From the NCBI GenBank assembly GCA_928212115.1, contig CAKMRJ010005745.1, positions 77,624,407 through 77,688,406 on the forward strand: a stretch of 64,000 bases of DNA, in the 5' to 3' direction. Under the pieces are notes generated by a model that searched no databases, was not told the DNA's origin, and saw only the letters and a list, made by a program, of their open reading frames with translations. Of the stretch, positions 43,956 through 54,327 are shown piece by piece (the first letter of the stretch is position 1; the number at the start of each line of letters is the position of its first letter). A program made the position numbers and the translations under genes. Source of the DNA: Lactuca virosa (Eukaryota; Streptophyta; Magnoliopsida; Asterales; Asteraceae).

Positions 43956-44437
43956 ACATATCCCATAATCAAAACTAAAAATCTAATAAGAACAAAGAAA
44001 TTAAGCATAATGCAAACCAAAATTCTTCAAACTTCAACAACTGCTAACTCTAGGGTTTCTGCTATTCTTTGCCTCTTTAGGGTTCTAAAAATTACCCTCT
44101 GATGTGTCTCTCTTGTGTTGGACGAAAATCAGCTTTATTTATAGCTTTTTCAGACCGACTTATTTCGCACCACTAAATATTATTCGTGGCACGATTTGTG
44201 AATTATCTCAAATATCTTTGAAATCTTCTATAATTATGGATTTGCCTTTAATTAAATCGTGCTTAGTCTTCAAGCTACAAATTTCTTCCAAAATATGATT
44301 AAAATATATTTATTTTATCATTTAGTCCTTATAATCTGCAAAATACAAATTTGTAACATTTAATATCAAATATCTTTAAAAGTGTGCAGAAAATATTAAA
44401 TATATCATTTAAAATATATATAACTTATGACACATCA
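43956..44437 (-). mobile_element. Athila-like element J, proximal part of 3' LTR
   Basis: On the minus strand it starts TGATGTGTCATAAG, straight after a polypurine tract. A TATAAATAAAG box is read on the minus strand near 44140. The rest of this LTR is at 2835-3799 beyond A. Confidence 0.6.
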
Positions 44438-44916
44438 AAATACCCCACATTTGGCTTTTGCTAGTCCTCGAGCAAATAATTATTAAATCAACAATATCAA
44501 GATAACCCTTAGTTTAAATTTTTCCAGATATATTTAGTTTCAATGCATATAATTATGTCTAATCCTAAATAACTTTCCAAACTTTAAATACTCACAATCT
44601 TCATAATGCTTACTACTTAGTGTGAACAATACACACTTTACATCCCTTCGAATATAGCCTTAATAAAGAACTTCAATCTCATGGTATTTTTGTCAAGCTT
44701 CCGTATATATCTTTTAGATGTTATCGCCAAATGACGTTTCTTGTTGAGATACCACTTTCCACATAAACCCTGGTACATATCTTTCTTTATACATATTTAT
44801 TGCATATAGTAGCAAATTTAGTAGCTTTAGCTCATGACTTTCTATGGGATATTTTGGGATACATGTTATTATTCCTCCTAAAGGTCATTAAAATAAATCC
44901 ATGACTTCTTATGGAA

Positions 44917-44971
<55 letters not shown>

Positions 44972-45500
44972 CTTTTGTTCACTCCAAAGGTCATAGGTTA
45001 ACTCTTTTTCTAAAACGTAACTAGGCAATTTTTATTCTTCCACATTTCACATACTTCATAATTGAAGCTTCATTTCCTTCATTTCTAATTCATTTAGGAC
45101 TTGACCTAAACCCTTGTTGATTGAATAATGTTTTTGGGTGGGGGTACAGTTTAAGAAACAATGCAAAATTTATAATATTTCTCATACTAGACAAGTTTAC
45201 ATTTTTGTTTCATGATTTCAATAGAGTTAAGAGCTACATCTATATACTATAACATATCCATCATATATATCTTTCTAATTTATTCTCATTATCTATCATA
45301 AGTTGATAATCATAATTTTTTTAATTGATATATTAAAGTCAATCTCTTATCAATATCCTAACTCTTACTCCACACTTAAATTATGCGACATACTCGTTAC
45401 ATATAATGTAAAAAGTATAGAAAAGAATAATACTCCCATTGGGTGTAGTGGCGAGATTGGTCATTTATCAGATTTCTTCATGTCAAAATCCTTTTTATCT
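44438..45500 (-). mobile_element. Polypurine tract and 3' UTR of element J
   Basis: The minus strand reads CTCGAGGACTAGCAAAAGCC and then a tract containing ATGTGGGGT up to the LTR. A CTCGAGGACTAGCAAAAGC-type motif before the polypurine tract is, to my knowledge, a hallmark of Athila-group Gypsy elements. The rest is AT-rich with no ORF; a TA microsatellite is at 44921-44968. Confidence 0.6.
44921..44968. repeat. TA microsatellite
   Basis: 48 bp of uninterrupted TA repeats in the 3' UTR of element J. Confidence 0.9.
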
Positions 45501-47043
45501 TCTAATAGTGTGAGTTCATAATCGCTCAATTGCTAAAACCAATGAATAAATCTTCAAATTCATGTGTTTCTTGTTACAACATATAATATCGGTGAGAATG
45601 TAAATTTGCGGCGCAAAAATTGGTCTTTAAAATGACATTGGTGACTTGCAGATTTTCTCGGCACGATCTCCATGTTCTCGGTGCGGTTTTCATACGGTGA
45701 GCATTCTTAATCTCTAAACATAGATAGAGAGGCTTGTGTTGATCAGGCACTAAACTCCATTATTCTTGTAGTAGTATGTTGCTTATTTTTGTAGTATATT
45801 AACCCCTCACTTAGACTTGTTGTATATTCTTTACCATGAGTGAGTAGATTGCATTTACAACTGGATCCTATATTTCAACGAAAAACTTGGAAAAACAAAA
45901 AAGATAACTTGGTTGCATTAATGATTAGAAAATAGTAAATAAAAACAAACACACTCAAAAAAATTGAAAACTAAAATTAAAAGATAAAACTTAATAACTA
46001 GATAACTAAGTAACTAAATCCCAAGTCTAACTTGTGATCCTTTCAATATGCATTATCTGAAATGTTGTAAACATCAATTAGATCCTCATCACTGAAATAA
46101 TATGATGGTTCTCCATCTAATATCTCTTCTTCAAACTTATCATCATTCCACTTTTTACCCTTGTCATCTTCATATTCTTGTCATCTTCATATTCCTCTTC
46201 TTCACTTGCATCTTCTTATGGTTCCTGACCACTTTCCATCTTTTCTTCAATCTTCTCTTTTTTATCACTTGCCTCATGTTCACTTGAGGGTTTAGGTAAT
46301 GGTTTGTCATTGTGTGCTTTTATCTCCGAGATCGTCCAATCTACCATCTTATGAAGTCCATCTAAGTGTTCCCTCACATTAGAATCTGTTTCATGAGTCC
46401 CTTAATCATTTCTTCATTGTTAGATCCTCTAATGATTGATTTCTTCAATTCTTCATCCAATATAGCTCCGGTCTTTTTAGCATTATATTTTTCTTCCCTT
46501 TTTGTTTTTTGTCCACCTTTTTTTCTTGAAGTTTATCCCTTATTTGCATTCCCTTTTTTCCTCACTCTCTTCCTTCACCTTTTTCTATCTTCTAAATCCT
46601 TGAATTCCTTCAAAAGCATCAATGGATTTAAGAAAATTCATATCCATGATTTCTGGTGCATACCCCTTCATACTCAATAGCATTATATTTGATAAGATGT
46701 CACTTGATTTAGCAATCCTTGTGATAAAATAACACCCAATGATAACATTGCTATGGGGTGGTCATCCTCTATGAATTCCTAGATAATATGCAAGACAATA
46801 TGGCAAGTTCACATATTCTTCAAATGTCAAAAGCTTGTCCAAGAGGAAAAGATCATTGCGACATACTAAATCTTAATTCTCATGATGAGCAATGATATTT
46901 GCAATCACTTGGTCTATGATTTTATGCACAAGATTTTTGATTCTACTAGATGGTGCATTTAAATCAAAGCTTCCATATCTACATTTCTTCCAGATGTCTT
47001 TGTGGTCAAAATATTGTGACATCTTTATTGCAAAATTTGATAT
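45501..47043 (-). pseudogene. Decayed distal part of the J accessory ORF
   Basis: No long minus-strand ORF survives. The stretch 46090-46680 is rich in TCTTC on the plus strand, so the minus strand would encode Glu/Lys-rich protein. This suits the charged C-terminal part of an Athila env-like product. Plus-strand ORFs here (46102-46287, 46366-46680) are shadows of that composition. Confidence 0.35.
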
Positions 47044-47484
47044 TTAGTGGTTGCATTCCTTTGTTATAGCCTCCTCTTTTGAGTATAGTCCACACCTCCA
47101 TGATAAATCCAAAATACTACCTTCTCTAGCCTTTCCTCTTAGTGGGGAAGTTATTTCCCCTTTCTCACAATAGTTGGTGACTCCTGACTTGAAAATTAAC
47201 ATAACATAGAATTCTCGCACCAATTCTTCATAAATCACTTCCTTTATGTTGAATATGTTGTTCCATGCTGTAGATATTAAAGGTATGTATTCATCTTCTA
47301 CCATCATTGTCTTTGTGAGATGCATGTCTATATCATGATCGATTCCAATGGAGGTAAGTGTTCCCCAATCAAGTGAATTAGGAATCGATATATTCCTCTT
47401 TTCAAGATTTGATAAACAAGAATTAAAGAAATTCTTTTGTATCAAAGGAATGTCCTTAAACTTCAGAAATTCGTGCCTTGACAT
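47044..47484 (-). pseudogene. Athila-type accessory (env-like) protein, N-terminal part
   Basis: 146 codons. The pattern NFFNSCLSNLEKRNISIPNS, then IGIDHDIDMHL, then AWNNIFNIKEVIYEELVREF, then a GLYSKEEA block fits the conserved putative plant transposon protein domain found in Athila elements between pol and the 3' LTR (bulky residues, TYxxLTxEF-like motif, LSLxDLxxxxGLYTxEE). In that family the protein has no proven role and is called env-like. This remnant is short and lacks its C-terminal half. It lies in sense with the LTR of J, about 2.6 kb from its polypurine tract, as expected. Confidence 0.6.
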
Positions 47485-48235
47485 CTGTAAGGTTAAGTCA
47501 AATTAGTTTGGAAATAATAACCAATAAAAATATTCTTTTGATTCATTCGGTTTTGCCGGTGAAATTTACCAATCGCTGCGCAAAAACCAGTAAAATAAAT
47601 TCTTTCAAAAAAATTATGAAACAATACTTTGAACATCCCAACAAATTATATTAATTTTAAAATCAAAGGCTTAGCATTCTAAGAGAAATTTCAAAATATC
47701 ATTTAAAGGTAACTAGTGATTAATTGAATATAGATCAATGTAAATCAAGAACATAATAATATTATAATTGAAAAATCAAAGTGAAAGCATTTTCATATAT
47801 TTTTGTCTTAGAAAGGAAGAAAATAAATTAGGGTTTCTAAATTTTTTAGAGAACAAAAGAGTTAGAGATGAATTTTTCATAGTTTAGATATGTAATATTT
47901 ATAGATTTCTTTTGCGGCTTAAATCTCGGCGCAACAAAGAATTCTCAGTACGACTAACGTCGCGTTAGGGTTTAATGTCGGTTATCAAAATTTGTGTCAC
48001 AATTTTACGTTTCGCCGCAAAATTTCTTCTGGACAAATTAAATCCAAGATTTTTATGATTTTTTTAAGCTTTCAAACTTAATTTCTTATTTGATAATTCA
48101 TTTTACTTTCATAAAAGTAGTGAGATTTAGTTATAAAACTAAAAAAATAAAATAAAAATAAGAAATAAGAAAATGAACGAAAAATATTCAAACCGAATGT
48201 CGGGTTGCCTCCCGCAATCACTTCTTTTTAAATTG
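47485..48235 (-). mobile_element. Element J, region upstream of the accessory ORF
   Basis: Non-coding on both strands. The minus strand has GGGAGGCAACCCG near 48205-48225. GGGAGGCAACCC after the pol stop is a motif I associate with Athila-like elements, supporting the assignment. J is cut at about 48235 and pol is not in the window. Confidence 0.45.
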
Positions 48236-48858
48236 GGTATAATTTGTTGGGCCTTGGATGAATTGAGACTTGATTTTAGAATTGGGCATGTTTTGGTACA
48301 GTAGGCGTGGGGAGCTTCTTAATGGAGCGTGGGACGCCCTTGACCAATGGGCTTGACGAGAATTTTAGGGTTTTCTTGCTATCTAAAGGAACTTAAGCCC
48401 TAGGGTTGATCATTTTACAGCCTACTTCAGCCTTGAACAAAACCTAGAGAGACCCCAACCCCCTCCTTCTCATTTTGAGCTTGTATTATACTTTAGAAGC
48501 TTATTCCTCTTGTTTTGATGTGAAGCTTGAAGATCAATGTGTTTCAAAGTTTTTTTGGTGAAGGGCTCAAGAGTAGATAAACAAAGTTATCCCATTTATG
48601 GACCATTGTGAGTAAAAAGCTTCCATCTTGCTCATTGATTTCATAGATGTTGTAGTTTTTAATATTTGCCCCTTTTTTTGTCCTTTTGAGCTTGTGATTT
48701 GGAGTTGAGAGAACTCCAGTACCTCTTGAGCTTTTTGGAACACTCTCTGGGCTTGGTGGACTTGGAAAGTTTTGCTTTAGTGCTTGTTCATCATGCCATG
48801 CAAGTTATGTAGATGATTTAGCTTAGTTTTGAGCTTAAAAGTCTAAATCTAGTGACTT
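48236..48858 (+). mobile_element. Gypsy element G, LTR fragment 1
   Basis: Sequence leaves the J pattern near 48236. There is no clean TG start, so the beginning is uncertain. It continues, after the insert at 48859, into 49913-50498, and after the solo LTR into 52266-52525. No gene is seen; the 48400-48500 part resembles the transcribed R region of an LTR. Confidence 0.4.
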
Positions 48859-49912
48859 GTGTTGGGTTTTTATACAAAAAATTGTTTCATAAACACAAAG
48901 GTAGCAACGAAAGACTTTAATTTGAACAAAATAAAACTAGTTTTATTCCAACCGAAATATCATTTTTCAAGACTTAGAAAGATTAAAACAACCATATAAA
49001 GGAAAGCAAAACGACCTTTGAAGATTTTGTTCCTTTTGGAAATTAGGAAGTTGATGAAGATGGCTTTAGCCTCCAAGGAAGAAGCTCCCTAGAAGTATCC
49101 ACCAACATTTAGTCAACTTGATAAAATGCTAGTCTTGGATATTCTTTTAATGATAGAACACTCTTAAGCTTCAAGTTAACACCCAAGTATTAATCTTAAA
49201 GAGAGTTGCAAGTATCATCTTTCTTTCTACAACTGCTTAAACCTTTAAGAGTGAAAGAGAGAATGGAGAAAGAAGAAGAAATTTTTTGAATTTTCTAGCA
49301 AGAAAGAATGAAGAACAAACTAGCTTATAAGCCCTTATTTTATGCCTTTATCCCATGGGTCTTAACAATTTAAGACCCATGCTTTATGATTATGTTTGCC
49401 TAAATTTAAAACCATGTTCTTTGCATTATAATAATCAAAAGCTAACTTTACTTGTCCATTTCTCCATGCTACGATTTATGTAGAAAAGATGGAAGGATTT
49501 TATAAAAAATCTTTCTATATTTTATAACTTATAAACCTTTATCATTTTAGCTTAACGGAAAAAGTCTTTCTAGGAAAAAAAAAAGATGTACATGCCATAA
49601 TAAATCATACATTAAGATATATTATCATATGTTATGATACTTAACATTGAAAATTAACATTTCCATGAAATAAATAATTCCCAATTAATTACAAGACATA
49701 TATTTATTTATCAAGAATCAAATTCTTATAAATAATATATTTGCATCAAGTTGTTAGTGTGACCCTTTAGGATCATATATTATTAGCAATATCATTCTAT
49801 AATTACTCTTGGGCATACAAGATCTTTCAAGTTGAGGAATGACTTAATGAATAAAGTTGGAAACTTTATTCACTTTAACATTGTTTGAGTCCAAATGTAA
49901 AAGATGGTGTTC
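48859..49912. mobile_element. Unclassified insertion in the LTR of G
   Basis: Flanked by TGACTT on both sides (48853-48858 and 49913-49918), consistent with a target duplication; the G LTR reads on smoothly when it is removed. The left end reads GTGTTGGGTTTTTATAC. No TG...CA pair is clear at the right end, and no ORF, primer site or long terminal inverted repeat is seen. It could be a degraded solo LTR. Confidence 0.4.
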
Positions 49913-50274
49913 TGACTTAATACCCTAAGAAATAAGCTTGAGCGCGGAGCACCTTTCCTAGGCGCATCATGATTTTTGGGTCTTCTGGTTCACACCCGTT
50001 TAAGATTAAAATCACAACTATTTTTTCCAGTAGTGGACACGGGGCGCCTATTGACCAGAAGTTGAATTTTGTTGACTTTTTGACTAAGTTTGACTTTAGG
50101 TCAAACTTTAGAGTTTTAGGTTATAAGATGTGGTTTGACCTATGATTATATGTTCAGATGATTGTTGTACTAGCCTTCACATTTTTGCAAGTTGTAGGAA
50201 TTTTCTGCTTTGTCTGTAAGGTTGGTATTCTTACTGTATTACTTATATCATGTGTTGTGTGTGAGTCGCTAATG

Positions 50275-50425
50275 CCTCAGGGTTGCTGATAACCCACATT
50301 TCATGTATTTAAGTTGCTAATAACCCATATATGTTGTATTTGAGTTGTTGATAACCCATGGTTACTGATAACCCACATATATTGTATTTGAGTTGTTGAT
50401 AACTCAAGGTTGTTGATAACCCTTA
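50275..50425 (+). repeat. Array of GTTGNTGATAACCC units
   Basis: Six diverged copies of GTTGCTGATAACCC spaced 20-35 bp apart. Several have GGGTT before and AACCC after a 6-nt centre, so they form small inverted repeats. Confidence 0.7.
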
Positions 50426-50430
50426 GCCGT

Positions 50431-50476
50431 TATATATATATACACACACATACATGTGTGTGTGTGTGTGTGTGTT
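50431..50476. repeat. Compound TA/CA/TG microsatellite
   Basis: TA repeats, then ACACACACA, then TACATG, then TGTG repeats. The CA and TG tracts are complementary and could fold on each other. Confidence 0.85.
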
Positions 50477-50498
50477 TAGTTGTGTTATGTTGTATTAG

Positions 50499-52265
50499 TG
50501 TAACATCCGGACTTTCAGGTATATTATTGTGTGATTAATATTGAGATTTATGGAGTGACTCGACGAGTTGCGAGTCCAACTCGTCGAGTAGAGTCGAGTG
50601 TCCACGTGGATTAATGATTGGACTCGACGAGTCAGAGAGCTGACTCGCCGAGTAGGTGCTGGGCAGAGAAACCCTAATTTCCCGGGTTTAGGACCTATTT
50701 AAAGGAACTTATAGCCTCATTTGCGGCTACCCTTCCTTGGGAGCAAACCCTAAACGTGTATAGAGAGCCATGAGAGTCTTAGAAGCTAAAACTTGGAGTA
50801 GACTAGTGCATCTCTTGAGGAGAAGAGGAGATCACCCATCAAAGGAGCTAGAGAATCAGTGGATCTGGTGTAAATTCGTGCAAGGGCTTGAGTAAGAGGT
50901 AAAAGCTTGCACCTTTCTTGTTATTTTGCTTAGATCTTGTAAATATGGAAGATTAGGGTTTCTTCCACCATTTTTGGGACTTTGTATGCATAAGGTCTCT
51001 CTTGAGGCCTAGACTTCAGATTTGGACCTTGTGAGGTCCAGAGAGTCCAAATATTATAGCTTTAGTTAACCATAGAAGAGTTATTGTGGTTAATCATCCT
51101 TGTTAGAGTTATATTGGCATTATGAGTTGTATATGCCATGTTTAAACGTAAAGCTTGCAACTTTACGTGATAATCGACCCTTAGGATGGTAGATCTAGTG
51201 TTTGGGGTGATGGATCTGCCTTAAATCGTTTGAATGAGGAAGTTGATCGAAGGGACTCGCCGAGTCCATGGACTGACTCGACGAGTCGGTGAGGGTTTGT
51301 CCCGATGGGATGATTGAGTGATAACTCGGAGAGTTGGGTGTCAACTCGACGAGTTGAGCTAGACTTTTGAGACTTATGAGGATACGAGGGGACTCGACGA
51401 GTCGCAAGAGTGCACTCGACGAGTCGGGTCAAACTTGGACTGTTGACTCGAGTGTTGACTTCTGTTGACTCTGGGATTCTGGTCAACATGAGTAATAAGG
51501 ACCATGGAGGGGTAAAATGGTCTTTTATCCACTTCAAAGAGTTAGAAAGAGAATGAATAGTCTTCGGTTGTTTGAATTGTGAAAAGAGTATTAATTAGTG
51601 ATATTCATCCCTTGTGTTAGGCGGAGGCCAGTTCGAGATTCGGGTGCGAGGTTATTTACTTGTTGCTTGTCAGGTGAGTCTTCTCACTATACGTTACCTA
51701 GAGTGGTATTTATGTGTGACCGGAAGGTCTTATGTGCTTACTTGAGTTATGCATCTTGTCTATGTGATATTATGCTATGAGTTATTTAGACCGGACCGGA
51801 AGGTCCAACGATTTATGAGGCCGGAAGGCTCAACCAGACCGGACCAGAGGGTCCAACGAGCTAGACCGGACCTAAGGGTCCAACGAGCTGCAGGACCGGA
51901 AGGTCATCATGGGTAGGACCGGAAGGTCTACCAGAGTTGTGGAGCCGGAAGGCCCACTAAGACACATTGACCGGAAGGTCTCATAGAGCCATAGCCTCGA
52001 GTGGCAAGTTATATGTATGCGGTATTTTGAGGAACTCACTAAGCTTTGTGCTTACCGTGTTATATGTTATGTGTTTCAGGTTTCTCAGGATCGCGGGATG
52101 GCACCGGCTTGATTGTACACACCAGAGAAAGAGTTATGTTTTGAGGATCGTGGATTATTAATGGAGTTGTGTGTGTAAATTGAATAAACGAGATTTTATA
52201 CAATATGTTATGAAAAGTATGCGATTTTAAAATGAAAATTTTGTTTGAAAATTTACGTTGTTACA
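50499..52265 (+). mobile_element. Solo LTR of a Gypsy element
   Basis: Starts TGTAACATCCGGAC and ends ACGTTGTTACA, 1767 bp, flanked by a perfect ATTAG target duplication (50494-50498 and 52266-52270). TGTAACATCC...TGTTACA ends are typical of chromovirus (Tekay/Del-like) LTRs. A TATTTAAAGG box is near 50697. It contains many ACTCGNCGAGT palindromes (50556-50660, 51255-51425), three TTGACT words at 51442-51470, and a GACCGGAAGGTC array (51790-51985). It is inserted in the related LTR of G. No gene is present; ORFs inside are composition artefacts. Confidence 0.85.
51790..51985 (+). repeat. Array of GACCGGAAGGTC inverted repeats
   Basis: About eight units of GACCGGAAGGTC or close variants (GAGGCCGGAAGGCTC, GGAGCCGGAAGGCCC, GACCGGACCAGAGGGTCC), each with GRCC/GGYC arms around GGAA or a similar centre. 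In variants the two arms often change together. Confidence 0.75.
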
Positions 52266-52525
52266 ATTAGATATCTAGGAGAACTCCCTAAGCTTTGGCT
52301 TATAGTTGTGAATATAAAATGTTTCTGGTACTTTTGAGGATTGGGGAAAAGCGAATGCATGATTGAACACACTCTACAACAACTTTTATGATTTTGAGAT
52401 TTGTTTGATGTGATACTCTGATTTTGGATTTATGATGAGAAACAAATGTTTTGATGATGTTGGTTTTTATGAAAATGGTTTTTAACTCTTTTAAAAACTT
52501 TTATTATGGTTTTTGGGAAGTTTCA
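52266..52525 (+). mobile_element. Gypsy element G, LTR 3' end
   Basis: Resumes the G LTR after the solo LTR. AACTCCCTAAGCTTTGGCTTA (52281-52301) parallels AACTCACTAAGCTTTGTGCTTA in the solo LTR, showing that the two LTRs are related. A primer-site-like TGGTATCCAAGC begins at 52529, two changes from TGGTATCAGAGC. Confidence 0.6.
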
Positions 52526-52528
52526 AGT

Positions 52529-53390
52529 TGGTATCCAAGCATTAGTTTGATGGATTTGGATAAATATTCATGTGATTTCAACCTCAAACTAAGGATCTGA
52601 AAAAATCTTATGACTATTTTGAAAGAATAAATTTAAAATGAGGAAGAAGATGCGGTGTGTACAGTTAGTTAGAGCTTAAAGGAAAGTGATCCCCCAAAAT
52701 GTCCATACTTGTTATATGAATATATGCTGATATGTGAATTGCTAGAACTACATGCTAGTGGATAGACTAAGGATGCTCAAGAATTACATGATAGAGATGC
52801 CTGATTATTGTGATGCCTGGTAGCCTAGGGGATTGCGTGGTTGTACTAATTGGAACTTAGATTATTATTGTTAGTGGTTAAGTGTATTTTTCATGGTTGT
52901 GCATAATTAGAATTTTATAGGCTTAGAATGCTTGATTTAGCCTTACCCCGTGTTCTTTGTTTGGCTGTGGGATTAGGGTAGAATCATTTATTTAAATGTT
53001 TATTGTATCCTTTATTATGTACGACTTGCATACACAAGACGACCATTAGTAATAGTGGAAGCTTCTTGTGGTACACGCACGTGGTTTGGGAGAATCCTAG
53101 GGCGAGAAACTAGGAAGTTAGCAAGAGGATATTCAGAGTATATAGGTGTGTGTCTGAGTATGTGTGTTAGTAAACCTAGCAGTAGTGACTGCAGTGCCTT
53201 AGAATTTTTAGGATGATTCTTGAGACAAATACATGTAGGTATGGAAGGTAGTATGAGCTCGTACTACTGGAAGCACACGACCCGTACGAGTGTAAGGAAA
53301 AGTCGCATAATTTTAAGGAGTTGGAATCTGAGTAAATAGTGTGTTGGCACCTTAATCTGATTTTTGACATGTCTCCTTTAGATTTTCAGT
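52529..53390 (+). mobile_element. Leader of Gypsy element G
   Basis: Non-coding, between the primer-binding site and gag. No ORF is supported. Confidence 0.5.
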
Positions 53391-54327
53391 ATGGTGATGA
53401 CCATAGGTTTGGGTTTGGGTACTGTTGGCCAGGAGAGGTTGGGGTTGAGTGATGTAGAGATACGTGAGCTGATTGCCGCCGAGGTGTCTTCGAAAATAAG
53501 AGAGGCGATAAAAGAGATGTTCGAGTCTATCAAAACCCAACTGATAGTCATGTTTGATGATGACTATGTTGTTGTCACTGATGTTGTTGTTGCCGCTGCC
53601 ACTACCACTGTTGCTATTGTAGGACCTTAGGGGGTGTATCGATGCAGTACTGGTAGTTCGACAACACAAAACCCCTGAAATTTGACGGGGTCAAGGACCT
53701 TATTGTTGATATGAGGTGGATCTGTGATGATGACTGATGTTTCTACACATGTTATTGTCCGAAGAACCTAAAGGTCAGATCTGTCTTGAACCTTCTTCGC
53801 TTAGGAGTGAAGGATTGGTGGAAGTTTGTAACTCAGACCTTTTCTCCTGCGGAGCGAGCCACATTGACTTGGGAACAGTTCTCAGAGATGTTCCAGATAG
53901 AGTATGTCCCCACTTGTTGAGAGAGAGAGAGCAGTTGGCACAAGAGTATCTATCGCTCAACAAGATGACAAAGTCGGTGACAAAGATCACCAAGATGTTC
54001 ACCGAGAGGGCCCTATTTTCCCTGAGTATGCTGCCTCGGAGCAGGTGAAGATGTCCCGATACTTGAGCATGCTCAAAAAATGAGATTTGGGAGTTTTTTG
54101 CGAACACTTAATATCTGACCCTAACAGAGTTGCAGTCACATGCCCGGAGGAGGGGGATAGAGCTAGAGAATCAGAGGAAGAAGAAGAGGTAGACCATAGT
54201 TCAGACATAGACAACAACTAAATGGTCCAAACCCATTGTTTCTCGATCTGGAGGCTAGAAGTCTCACACTTGCAGCAAGTGCGAGAAGGTTCATCAGGGT
54301 TTCTGTTGGTCAGGTCCAGGTGTTTCA
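53391..54327 (+). pseudogene. Gag of Gypsy element G, frameshifted
   Basis: The first open run has LGLSDVEIRELIAAEV, then IREAIKEMFESIKT and an Ala/Val-rich tail. This is the N-terminal pattern of a chromovirus-type Gag I know from Asteraceae genomes. After a frameshift near 53630, pieces of the retrotransposon Gag domain follow, including EREQLAQEYLSL and VTKITKMFTERA. The end has a zinc knuckle, CSKCEKVHQGFC at 54271-54306 (CX2CX3HX3C form). Several stops and shifts make it non-functional. It is cut by the LTR of H at 54328. Confidence 0.75.

Larger units (their letters stand above)
49913..50498 (+). mobile_element. Gypsy element G, LTR fragment 2
   Basis: Contains TTGACT words at 50077-50115, then an array of short inverted repeats (50275-50425) and a microsatellite, and stops at the target duplication of the solo LTR. 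Confidence 0.5.

Noticed and set aside
45303..46680. Plus-strand ORFs rich in Phe, Leu and Ser
   Set aside because: They are shadows of a Lys/Glu-rich region on the minus strand and show no motif.
51181..51537. 118-codon minus-strand ORF in the solo LTR as a protein
   Set aside because: It is caused by the palindromic ACTCGNCGAGT repeats, lies inside an LTR, and has no domain.
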